A stretch of 6,579 nt of DNA from CAYUIG01 sp964444685 (GCA_964444685.1 CAYUIG010000094.1:1-6579); one strand, 5' to 3'; positions 1 through 6,372 are shown, numbered from the stretch's first letter. Notes: generated from the sequence alone by a model not told the origin. A program made the numbers and translations.

Positions 1-2
1 CG

Positions 3-1289
3 GCGCTGGTCGTCGCGGCCGCGACACCCGTGGACAGCGCACACGGCGAGCTGGCGTGCGCGGCCTGTCACATGGGCGAGTCGGCCGGCCGCCGCACGGC
101 CGCCGTGCCCGCCACGAGCTGTGCGAGCGGCGACTGCCATCCGGACGAGGGTCCGGCGACGGTGGTGCTCGACGGCACGCAGCTCGACCATCGCATGCAC
201 GCCGAAGGCACGGTCGCGACGGAGTGTGCAGGCTGCCATGTGCACGTGCAGGGCGGCGAGCCGCTCGCGGTTTCGACGGACGCGTGCGCACTGTGTCACG
301 CGGAATCGATCGCCGGGGATGGCGCCCAGTGCCGGGCGTGCCACGTCCAGCCCGGCCACACCTCGCTGACCAGTCAGGGCGTCGCGGTGCCGCACTCGTC
401 GCTGCCCTGGGTGGAGACCGGCTGTGTGCGCTGCCACTACGATGTGGCCGCACCGCCGACCGGGGTCGCGACCGCTCGCTGCGAGTCGTGTCATGCCGGG
501 GACGGCGCGATCGAGCGCGGGGCGGGCCGCGACCTGCACCCGGACCACACCGCGTTCTCGTGCACGAGCTGCCACGAGGCCGGCGCGCACCGGCTCGTGG
601 CGATGAGCTCAGCCGTGAGTCTGGTGTGCGCCGACTGCCATCGCGTGGCGCACGAGCTGACGCTCGCCTCGACATGGCCGGGGGCGCCGCCCGCCTGCGG
701 CGCGTGCCACCGCGACGTGCACGCGCCGCAGCAGCAGCTGCTGCTCGGAATCGTGCCCGATGCGGAGGCGGCGCCGAGCGCGAAGTTCATCGCAGGGATC
801 ACCTGCAGGTCGTGCCACGTGCCGGAAGGTGCGCCGGCCGATGTCGCGGAGCCGATCCGCGGCACCGCGGAGTCGTGCGCGGGCTGTCACCGCACCGAAT
901 ACCAGCGCGTGCTCGACTGGTGGCTCGACGGACTGGCGGAGCGCGAGCGGATCACCGGCCAGTACCTGGGTGCGGCCGAGCGCGCCCTTGCCGGCGAGAC
1001 GGCGGACACTGTTCAGAACCTGCTCGGCCACGCGCGTGAGGTGCACGGCCTGATCGCCACGGCGGGCGGACAGCACAACTTGGAGCTGAGCGACCGGCTC
1101 TTCCGCCGCATCCTCGACTGGTCCGCGACAGCGTACCGCGCCGCGGGCCGCACGCCCCCGTCGATGCCCGACCTCGGGCGCCAGCCGCACGTGGGGCTCT
1201 GCTCCTACTGCCACTACGCGCCCGACGACCCATGGGACTTCTCGCGCATGTCGCCGGAGTTCCACCGGTCGCTGCGCACGGAGCGCTGA
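3..1289 (+). CDS. Multihaem c-type cytochrome, 13 haem motifs, 5' end outside window
   Basis: Probable secreted electron-transfer protein of the periplasm or outer surface. Numbered from an in-frame GTG at 30, it has twelve CxxCH motifs (Cys10, 66, 86, 101, 132, 151, 178, 200, 223, 259, 283, 391) and one CX4CH (Cys31 to His37), so up to 13 covalent haems. Sixteen further histidines (for example 54, 57, 110, 170, 173, 208, 349, 387) could supply distal ligands. The frame is open to the left edge and reads ALVVAAATPVDSAHG, which looks like the end of a signal peptide. The true start is therefore upstream and the GTG at 30 is not the start. The first 12 haem sites are packed into about 290 residues. 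Residues 288-385 are haem-free and rich in helix-forming residues, then the 13th haem follows near the C terminus. The stop is TGA, 3 nt from the convergent regulator gene. I cannot name a subfamily. Partner and terminal acceptor are unknown; a respiratory or extracellular electron-transfer role is inference. Confidence 0.93.
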   Translation, partial: ALVVAAATPVDSAHGELACAACHMGESAGRRTAAVPATSCASGDCHPDEGPATVVLDGTQLDHRMHAEGTVATECAGCHVHVQGGEPLAVSTDACALCHAESIAGDGAQCRACHVQPGHTSLTSQGVAVPHSSLPWVETGCVRCHYDVAAPPTGVATARCESCHAGDGAIERGAGRDLHPDHTAFSCTSCHEAGAHRLVAMSSAVSLVCADCHRVAHELTLASTWPGAPPACGACHRDVHAPQQQLLLGIVPDAEAAPSAKFIAGITCRSCHVPEGAPADVAEPIRGTAESCAGCHRTEYQRVLDWWLDGLAERERITGQYLGAAERALAGETADTVQNLLGHAREVHGLIATAGGQHNLELSDRLFRRILDWSATAYRAAGRTPPSMPDLGRQPHVGLCSYCHYAPDDPWDFSRMSPEFHRSLRTER

Positions 1290-1292
1290 CGG

Positions 1293-2633
1293 CTACTCCA
1301 GCCCGTACTTGAGCAGCCGGTTCCGGATCTGGTGGCGTGACATGCCCAGGAGCCGGCCGGCCTGCGTGCGGTTGCCGCCTGCACGACGGAGCGCTTCCTC
1401 GAGGAGCCGCCGCTCGAGCTCCTCGAAGTCCAGCCCCTTCGGCCCGAGCCGCGGACCCTCGTCCGTGCGTGACCGGCGTACCGGCGGCAGTGCTGCCGCG
1501 GTCAGCGCCGGCCCATCCGCCAGCAGGACGCCGCGCTCGATCACGTTGCGCAGCTCGCGGACATTGCCCGGCCACTCGTGCGCCTCCAGCCGCTCGAGTG
1601 CATCCGGCTCGATCGAACGCACGGAGCGTCCGAACTCGCGGTTGAACTCGTGGATGAAGTACTTCGCGAGACGTTCGACGTCGCCGAGGCGCTCGCGCAG
1701 CGGTGGGATGTGGATGGGCACGACACGCAGCCGGTAGAATAGGTCCGCCCGGAACCGGCCCGCCTCGACCTCGGCCTCGAGGTCACGATTCGTAGCGGCG
1801 ACGACGCGCGCGTCCACCTTCAGGTCGCGCGTGCCGCCGACGCGGCGGAAGCTCTTCGCTTCGATGAACTCGAGCAGCCGGCCCTGCATGCGGAGCGAGA
1901 GCTCGCCGATCTCGTCGAGGAAGAGCGTGCCGCGATCGGCGAGTTCGACGAGGCCGCGCTTCTGCGCGCGCGCGTCCGTGAACGCGCCCTTCTCGTGACC
2001 GAACAGCTCGGACTCCATGAGCGTCTCCGCGATCGCGGAGCAGGTCACGTTGACGAACGGACCTGCGGCGCGCGGGCTCGCGCCATGGATCGCGCGCGCC
2101 AGCACTCCCTTGCCGGTGCCCGTCTCCCCCTCGATCAGTACGGTCGTGCCCTCCGCGGCCGCGACGCGCGTGACGAGCACCATCAGCTCGCGCATCGGCG
2201 CGCTGTCGCCCACGATCCTGCCGCCGGCGCCCGCGCGCTCGCGCAGCGCCCGCACTTCGCGGCGCAGCGCCGTCACCTCGAGCGCGGCGTTCAGCGTGGC
2301 GTCGATCCGGTCGAGCGTGAACGGCTTCTCGATGTAGTCGAGCGCGCCGTGGTGCAGCGCATCCACCGCCGCGCGCACGGTGGCGTGCGCGGTCATCAGG
2401 ATGCACGCGCACTCGGTCTTTGCCGACAGCTCCGCGAGCAGCTCGGTCCCTTCGCCATCGGGCAGCTTCACGTCGAGGAACGCGATGTCGGGTGCGCCCG
2501 CCTCGATCGAACTGCGCGCATCGGCCAGCCGCCCGGCCTGTGCGACGTCGTGGCCGCTGCGTTCGAGGCGCTCGACCAGGATCGAGCGCAGCAGCTCGTC
2601 GTCGTCCACGACCAGGATGCGGGCGGCGAGCAC
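1293..2633 (-). CDS. Sigma-54-dependent response regulator, NtrC family
   Basis: Cytoplasmic transcription activator, 446 aa. Receiver domain, residues 4-120: acidic pocket Asp10-Asp12, phospho-acceptor Asp54, Thr81, Lys103. AAA+ domain, about 138-370: Walker A GETGTGKG at 169-176, sigma-54 contact loop GAFTDA at 216-221, Walker B with LFLDE at 237-241, then VVAATNRD, the arginine-finger segment FRADLFYRLR and the WPGNVRELRN segment. A Fis-type helix-turn-helix (NRTQAGRLLGMSRHQIRNRL) ends the protein. I chose the GTG at 2633 because it gives the normal N terminus MLAARILVVDDDELL. The frame stays open farther upstream only by overlapping the kinase in another frame. The start is 4 nt after the kinase stop and has no clear Shine-Dalgarno, so translational coupling is likely. 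The family drives promoters of the -24/-12 class after phosphorylation by its kinase. Oddity: Asp replaces the second Gly of the GAFTGA loop. Length and order are typical of the family. Target genes are not known. Confidence 0.96.
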   Translation of the reverse strand: MLAARILVVDDDELLRSILVERLERSGHDVAQAGRLADARSSIEAGAPDIAFLDVKLPDGEGTELLAELSAKTECACILMTAHATVRAAVDALHHGALDYIEKPFTLDRIDATLNAALEVTALRREVRALRERAGAGGRIVGDSAPMRELMVLVTRVAAAEGTTVLIEGETGTGKGVLARAIHGASPRAAGPFVNVTCSAIAETLMESELFGHEKGAFTDARAQKRGLVELADRGTLFLDEIGELSLRMQGRLLEFIEAKSFRRVGGTRDLKVDARVVAATNRDLEAEVEAGRFRADLFYRLRVVPIHIPPLRERLGDVERLAKYFIHEFNREFGRSVRSIEPDALERLEAHEWPGNVRELRNVIERGVLLADGPALTAAALPPVRRSRTDEGPRLGPKGLDFEELERRLLEEALRRAGGNRTQAGRLLGMSRHQIRNRLLKYGLE

Positions 2634-2637
2634 GGGA

Positions 2638-3984
2638 CTACGGCGCCGCCGCGGCCGGCGCGGCCGCGGGGAGCAGGATGGAGACGGTCGTGCCGCGGCC
2701 CGGGTCGCTGTCGATCGTGAGCCGGCCGCTGTGCGCGGCCACAACGCGCGCCACGAGCGGCAGGCCCAGCCCGGTACCCTGCGGCTTGGTCGAGTAGAAC
2801 GGGGTGAGGATGCGTTCCACTTCCGCGCGCGGGATGCCGACGCCACTGTCGCGGACCTCGATACGCACGCTGTCGGTCTCGACGCGCACGCGCAACGTCA
2901 GCTCGCCGCCGGCGGGCATGGCCTCGAGCGCGTTGAGCAGCAGGTTGTGCACGGCCAGCTCGAGGCGGTGCGCGTCTCCCGAGACGGCGGGGACGTCGGG
3001 GTCGTAGGCGCGCTGCACGCGTACGCCGGCGAGGGCGGAATGGCCGGCGAGGCGGGCAAGCGCGGCGTCGCATACATCCGTGATGCGGAGCGGCACCGGC
3101 TCGACCTCGACGGGCTTCGCGAGTGCGAACAGGTCTCCCATCGTGTCCGTCAGCTTCTCGAGCTGGCCCTCGACCGCGCCGAGCAGCTTCTCGCCGCGGG
3201 GGTCCAGCGTGTACTCCTGCTCGAGCAGCGCGATCGCGCTGCGGATGGCGGCGAGCGGGCGCTTGAACTCGTGCGCCATCTCCGCCGCCATCTCACCGAC
3301 CTGCGCCAAGCCCGCCTGCTGTTCGAGCTGCTGCCGCTGCGTTTCCGCGAGGCGCTCCGCCTCGCGCATCGGCACGACGACCTCACGCTCCATGAAGCCC
3401 AGGAGGAGAGCGCCGACGACGAGCAGCGATGCGATCACGAGCACGAGCGCGAGGCGGGCGCCGCGCTCGATCGCCGCCTCCATGGGGCCGATCGGCAATG
3501 TGACCTCGAGCAGCCGTCCGCCCGAAACGCGCAGCGGTACGAGCGCGCGCACGGCATCGCCGTCCTCCGTGAGGCGTGCGCGTCCCTCATCCGGCAGCTC
3601 GCGCGCGGACGGCAGCCACACGCCGCCCGCGCGCCGATTCTCTTCGGCCGCGTTCGCCGACAGCGTGATCGTACCATCGGCCGCGTACACGCGCGCCACC
3701 GTGAGTGGCGCCGCGCGCGTTGCGCGGACCAGGATGCTGCGGGCTGCGTCCGTGCGCCCCTCGGAGAGTGCAGCTTCGAGCGCGGGCCGGACGGATCCAG
3801 CGGCGAGCAGCGCCTGCTGCTCGGTCGCCGCCGTCACCTCGCCGTGCCAGTACCGAAAGGACAGCCAGCTCGACGCGCCGAGCACGGCGAGCGCGGCGCC
3901 GGCCAAGGTGATCAGTACCTTCGCGCGGAGCGACAGCCCGCGCAGCCACGCCAGGAGCGGCCCCGACCCTCGTGCGATCCTCAT
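2638..3984 (-). CDS. Two-component sensor histidine kinase, cognate of the downstream regulator
   Basis: Inner-membrane kinase of 448 aa. A basic N terminus precedes transmembrane helix 1 (about 22-42). A periplasmic sensor region follows (about 43-175), with a VYAADGTITLSA stretch of the kind seen in PAS/Cache-like sensor folds, then transmembrane helix 2 (about 177-197). A short linker rich in Gln, Glu and Ala (about 199-228) leads into the dimerisation helix with His238 in MAHEFKRPLAAIR. The ATPase domain has the N-box (HNLLLNALEAM, Asn347/Asn351), G1 box DSGVGIP (379-385), TPFYSTK and G2 box GTGLGL (403-408). The linker is too short for a full HAMP domain. The H-box has Arg242 where Asn or Thr is usual. 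ATG at 3984 is the only sensible start, since the next in-frame candidate lies inside helix 1. Its GGAGG is only 2 nt from the ATG, which is unusually close. The overall plan resembles NtrB/AtoS-type kinases paired with NtrC regulators. The ligand cannot be read from the sequence. Confidence 0.95.
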   Translation of the reverse strand: MRIARGSGPLLAWLRGLSLRAKVLITLAGAALAVLGASSWLSFRYWHGEVTAATEQQALLAAGSVRPALEAALSEGRTDAARSILVRATRAAPLTVARVYAADGTITLSANAAEENRRAGGVWLPSARELPDEGRARLTEDGDAVRALVPLRVSGGRLLEVTLPIGPMEAAIERGARLALVLVIASLLVVGALLLGFMEREVVVPMREAERLAETQRQQLEQQAGLAQVGEMAAEMAHEFKRPLAAIRSAIALLEQEYTLDPRGEKLLGAVEGQLEKLTDTMGDLFALAKPVEVEPVPLRITDVCDAALARLAGHSALAGVRVQRAYDPDVPAVSGDAHRLELAVHNLLLNALEAMPAGGELTLRVRVETDSVRIEVRDSGVGIPRAEVERILTPFYSTKPQGTGLGLPLVARVVAAHSGRLTIDSDPGRGTTVSILLPAAAPAAAAP

Positions 3985-4007
3985 CCCCTCCAGTCCGTGG
4001 ATGCTCG

Positions 4008-4042
4008 TGCGCCGCGCCCGGCAACCGGCCGGACGCGGCGCA
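4008..4042 (-). promoter_or_regulatory. Strong hairpin between membrane-protein and kinase genes
   Basis: A 35-nt inverted repeat lies 21 nt after the membrane-protein stop and 23 nt before the kinase ATG. The outer arms TGCGCCGCG (4008-4016) and CGCGGCGCA (4034-4042) pair perfectly. Next comes one position that is a C/A mismatch in a plus-strand transcript but a G-U pair in the minus-strand transcript, then CCGG with CCGG. This makes a 14-bp stem with a 7-nt loop. Better pairing in the minus-strand RNA fits a structure acting in the operon mRNA. No T run follows, so it is not a classic intrinsic terminator. It could attenuate transcription, block RNase or be a processing site. Function is inferred. 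Confidence 0.6.
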
Positions 4043-4063
4043 TCGAGGGCGAGCGTCCCCCGA

Positions 4064-5242
4064 TCAGATCGCCATCACCGCAACCGCTGCCATCGCCGTG
4101 GCGTCCGCGACCAGCGCGCCGCCGAGGCCGCGTGCCCAGTAGAGCACGCCGAACGCGACCGCGGGCACCAGCACGACCGCGCCGAGGTAAGCCGTCGCGG
4201 CGAACAAGCTCGGGAAGCCGACGGCCAGTGCACCGGGCACGTACAACGCCAGCTGGATCACCGCCGTGGACCCGACTGCCAGCACCGCGGCCTGACGGGC
4301 GTCGATCCGGAGCTCCCGGATCGCGAGCCACGCCACACCGGTGACGAGGAAGAGCCGGAGCAGCACCTCGTCCACCAGCGCGCCCGCGATCGCGCCGATC
4401 ACCGCCGCTGCCGCACCCGTGTGCGCCGCCGGCGCGCCGTAGGCCGCGGGCACGAAGGGCAGGGCGAGCAGTGCGAGCAGCAGGCCGACCGCTGCGCCGA
4501 TCCCCAGCGTAGCGGCCGCGCGCCGGCCACGCTGCGGTTCGACCGGGGCCGCCAGCACCGGATTCCGCCCCGCCCATGCGAGCGCCGCCGTGATGATCGG
4601 ACCTGCGACCCACAGCGTGAGCAGCGCGGCCATGACCACGGCGCCGCGACCGGTCAGGTTCAGTCGAACGCCCCAGAGCTCCGGCTGCTCCGCGAGGAAC
4701 GTCACCAGCAGCGCCGCGAACGTCCCCGCCACGAGCGCCGTGCCCATCCGACGGCCGGGCCACCGCGCGTACGCGTTCCGCAGCGCCCGCGCGCCGACCA
4801 CAACGGCCAGGATCACGAGCACCACCCCGACCGCCCAAGATACGGCGACGCCCGCCAGCGCAGCCACCTTGCCCGTGTACTGGGCCACCACCGTCATCGC
4901 GATCCAGCCGGACACCACCCAGCCCACCGCGAGCGCGGGAATCGCGTACAGTGCGCCGAACCCCATCCGATACGCGGCCTCGCGCCGGCCCATCGTCCGC
5001 GGCCGCCCGAACCACCCCAGCACGCCACCGTGCACCAGGCCCGCGAACGCGCCGACAAGGAACAGCGCCGCGCTCGTGTGGAGCAGCGCGTTGCCGCTCA
5101 GCCGGCCCGCCAGCGTCATGGCCGCCACCATGAACCCGCCGAGCACCACGCCCCCCGCCACCATCCACGTCACCACCGTCCAGCCCGGCAGTCCGATTCC
5201 GCGCGGGACATCCGCGCCCGTTACCGTCTCGCTCGCCCTCAT
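4064..5242 (-). CDS. Polytopic membrane protein, CPBP/CAAX-protease-like, probably without catalytic ligands
   Basis: Inner-membrane protein of 392 aa with about ten to eleven hydrophobic helices (for example around 21-43, 55-78, 93-120, 125-150, 166-184, 200-224, 245-266, 276-307, 318-338, 346-369, 374-391). I infer relationship to the CPBP (CAAX protease and bacteriocin-processing) family from the C-terminal third. DEVLLRLFL at 291-299 lines up with the family's EExxFRG motif, and FGVLYWARGLGGALVAD at 364-380 resembles its last motif. The family uses glutamates plus two histidines as metal ligands. Here the expected histidines appear to be Leu333 or its neighbour and Asp380, so proteolysis seems unlikely. 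The N-terminal half matches nothing I recognise. I chose ATG 5242 because GGAGG lies 5 nt upstream; an in-frame ATG at 5299 would add 19 polar, arginine-rich residues and is less likely. It is co-directional with the kinase 79 nt downstream, so it may supply a membrane signal or simply share transcription. The membrane call is firm, the family call moderate. Confidence 0.85.
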   Translation of the reverse strand: MRASETVTGADVPRGIGLPGWTVVTWMVAGGVVLGGFMVAAMTLAGRLSGNALLHTSAALFLVGAFAGLVHGGVLGWFGRPRTMGRREAAYRMGFGALYAIPALAVGWVVSGWIAMTVVAQYTGKVAALAGVAVSWAVGVVLVILAVVVGARALRNAYARWPGRRMGTALVAGTFAALLVTFLAEQPELWGVRLNLTGRGAVVMAALLTLWVAGPIITAALAWAGRNPVLAAPVEPQRGRRAAATLGIGAAVGLLLALLALPFVPAAYGAPAAHTGAAAAVIGAIAGALVDEVLLRLFLVTGVAWLAIRELRIDARQAAVLAVGSTAVIQLALYVPGALAVGFPSLFAATAYLGAVVLVPAVAFGVLYWARGLGGALVADATAMAAVAVMAI

Positions 5243-5246
5243 GATT

Positions 5247-5254
5247 CCCTCCCC
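5247..5254 (-). promoter_or_regulatory. Ribosome binding site deciding the membrane-protein start
   Basis: The minus strand reads GGGGAGGG, then AATC, then ATG. A GGAGG core 5 nt before the ATG at 5242 is close to ideal and argues against the longer in-frame start at 5299, which has no such sequence. Confidence 0.75.
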
Positions 5255-5294
5255 GGTCCGCCGGCTCTCATGCGTCCGGCTCGACCTCCCTATG

Positions 5295-5310
5295 GACAAG
5301 CGCGGTGCCG
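5295..5310 (-). promoter_or_regulatory. Possible sigma-54 (-24/-12) promoter of the membrane protein-kinase-regulator operon
   Basis: The minus strand reads CGGCACCGCGCTTGTC. Compared with the sigma-54 consensus TGGCACG-N4-TTGCA, it has GGCAC at -24, correct spacing, and TTG at -12. It deviates with C for the first T, C for the G after GGCAC, and T for the conserved -12 C. Transcription would start near 5284, leaving a 5' leader of about 40 nt before the ATG at 5242. It is supported by context, as the operon encodes a sigma-54 activator and tandem repeats lie at activator-site distance upstream. The -12 mismatch and the GC-rich background make it tentative. Confidence 0.35.
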
Positions 5311-5395
5311 TACGGTCACGAAGATCGATATTTGTTCCCGCCCAACGCTTCTCGGGCCGTTGGCCAGTGCCGCGGGTGCCGGTCGGAGGCGGAGA

Positions 5396-5413
5396 CCGCG
5401 CGATTTCGCGCGG
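5396..5413. promoter_or_regulatory. Palindromic site 1 of a tandem pair, possible activator site
   Basis: CCGCGCGATTTCGCGCGG is a perfect inverted repeat with 8-bp arms around TT. Bases 5398-5413 recur with one mismatch 23 bp to the right. It is centred about 120 bp upstream of the inferred start of the membrane-protein transcript, a usual distance for an NtrC-type binding site. The binding protein is not known, and the adjacent response regulator is the obvious candidate. Confidence 0.45.
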
Positions 5414-5418
5414 CCGAG

Positions 5419-5436
5419 GTGCGCGATTTCACGCGG
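5419..5436. promoter_or_regulatory. Near-palindromic site 2 of the tandem pair
   Basis: Bases 5421-5436 (GCGCGATTTCACGCGG) match 15 of 16 bases of site 1. The arms are less symmetric than in site 1 (5 of 8 pairs). The 23-bp centre-to-centre distance is close to two helical turns, as expected if two dimers bind side by side. It lies about 143 bp upstream of the inferred start site. Confidence 0.42.
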
Positions 5437-5456
5437 TGGTGCCGGTTCGTGCGGTC

Positions 5457-5470
5457 GCGCGGGCCCGCGC
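5457..5470. repeat. 14-bp perfect palindrome next to the methyltransferase stop
   Basis: GCGCGGGCCCGCGC is fully self-complementary and abuts the TAG stop at 5471-5473. In RNA it could fold only as a short stem with a tiny loop, and no T run follows. It may be a weak 3'-end structure or chance in GC-rich DNA. Confidence 0.3.
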
Positions 5471-6271
5471 CTACTGTCGCGTGGCGCGGAAGGCGAAGCG
5501 GGAGAGCCGCCGTTCGGCAGCGAGCCGGGCGGCCACATCGAGGAAGGTCTGCTGCCCTTCAAACGTTGCATCGCCCTCGATCCGGCGCAGGTCGTCCTCG
5601 TGCCGGGCGCGAGCGTCGCGCCAGGCCGACGCGGAGCGCGCCATGTTCGCGGTGCGATCGACCCCGTCGGTCACATCGAACCCGGCTTCGCGGAGAAGCC
5701 GGGCATCCAACCCTTCGGGCACGAACAGGAAGAATCCGATCGATGCGCGGATCGCGATATCCTCGTTCGTCAACGCACCCGTCACGGTGATCGGGTCGGT
5801 GAAGACGACGCGCCCTCCGGGCTTCACGATACGCGCCCACTCCGCGAACACTGCCGGCCGATCCGCGAGGTGGTTCAGCGCATCGATGCAGATCAGTCCT
5901 TCCAATGTGCCATCGTCAAAGGGGAGACGCCGGCTGCCATCGGCCAGCAGGAACTCCGCACGATCGTGCAATCCCGCGTCGGCAGCGGCCGCACGCGCGG
6001 CCGAGACCGCGTCGGCATGAATGTCGACGCCACGGACATCGCAACCGGTGATGCGTGCGATGCGCAGCGTGGTGCGGCCGGAGCCGCAGGCCACGTCGAG
6101 CACGGTGTGGCCTGGCCCGACGCCCAGCCACGCGATAAAGAGGTCGTGCTCGTCCGCCGTCAGCCACCCGTTCTGCCCGATGTCCTCCCCGAACGCCTCG
6201 GCACGGATGGCGGCGTACAGATCTGATGCGAACCCCGCGTACTGGGCATCGTAGTGTCGAACGGTGGACAT
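5471..6271 (-). CDS. Class I SAM-dependent methyltransferase
   Basis: Soluble enzyme of 266 aa expected to move the methyl group of S-adenosylmethionine to a small-molecule or other acceptor that the sequence does not identify. The Rossmann fold is clear: motif I VLDVACGSG at 57-65, the ribose-binding acidic residue in GVDIH (Asp83), an ADGSRRLPF segment at 110-118 typical of the adenine contact, LICIDALNHL at 126-135, and KPGGRVVFTDP at 150-160. This is the Methyltransf_11/25 arrangement. The tail (161-266) would form the acceptor site. ATG 6271 is preferred over an in-frame ATG at 6400 because GGGAG lies 5 nt upstream and homology-like sequence begins there. The extra 43 residues read as unstructured and run into the repeat region. 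It is co-directional with the membrane-protein gene but 228 nt away, with regulatory DNA between them, so it is probably a separate unit. No signal peptide or membrane helix is visible. Confidence 0.92.
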   Translation of the reverse strand: MSTVRHYDAQYAGFASDLYAAIRAEAFGEDIGQNGWLTADEHDLFIAWLGVGPGHTVLDVACGSGRTTLRIARITGCDVRGVDIHADAVSAARAAAADAGLHDRAEFLLADGSRRLPFDDGTLEGLICIDALNHLADRPAVFAEWARIVKPGGRVVFTDPITVTGALTNEDIAIRASIGFFLFVPEGLDARLLREAGFDVTDGVDRTANMARSASAWRDARARHEDDLRRIEGDATFEGQQTFLDVAARLAAERRLSRFAFRATRQ

Positions 6272-6276
6272 GATGG

Positions 6277-6281
6277 CTCCC
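6277..6281 (-). promoter_or_regulatory. Ribosome binding site of the methyltransferase
   Basis: The minus strand reads GGGAG, CCATC, ATG. The 5-nt spacing supports ATG 6271 as the start rather than the longer frame from 6400. Confidence 0.65.
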
Positions 6282-6357
6282 GGGATGGAGAAGTCCGAGG
6301 TACACAGTTGCGCAGAATCACAAGAACGCCGGACAGGCGCCACTCCGAACGCGTGCG

Positions 6358-6372
6358 GTGAACCTTGCCCCA
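6358..6372 (-). repeat. Repeat copy 1 (GTGAA-N3-TGCCCCA)
   Basis: The plus strand reads GTGAACCTTGCCCCA. The reverse complement differs from copy 4 at one base and from copy 2 at two. The flank GCG before GTGAA is shared with copy 3. Confidence 0.7.

Noticed and set aside
2634..2846. N-terminal extension of the response regulator from an ATG at 2846
   Set aside because: These 71 residues overlap the kinase's ATPase domain in another frame and are Arg/Ser/Pro-rich, whereas the receiver domain begins normally at the GTG at 2633.
2380..4344. A 654-residue open frame on the plus strand
   Set aside because: Antisense shadow of the regulator, kinase and membrane-protein genes, with no recognisable domain.
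5321..5340. AT-rich spot (GATCGATATTTGTTC) as a -10 element
   Set aside because: It stands out in GC-rich DNA, but no -35 lies at suitable spacing in either direction.
3080..6226. A 1048-residue open frame on the plus strand
   Set aside because: It runs antisense through the kinase, membrane-protein and methyltransferase genes. Its product is Arg/Ala/Pro/Ser-rich low complexity without any motif, a common artefact of GC-rich DNA.
6297..6323. Possible sigma-70 promoter for the methyltransferase (TTGTGA and TACCTC on the minus strand)
   Set aside because: The spacer is only 15 nt and the -10 match is poor; not better than chance.
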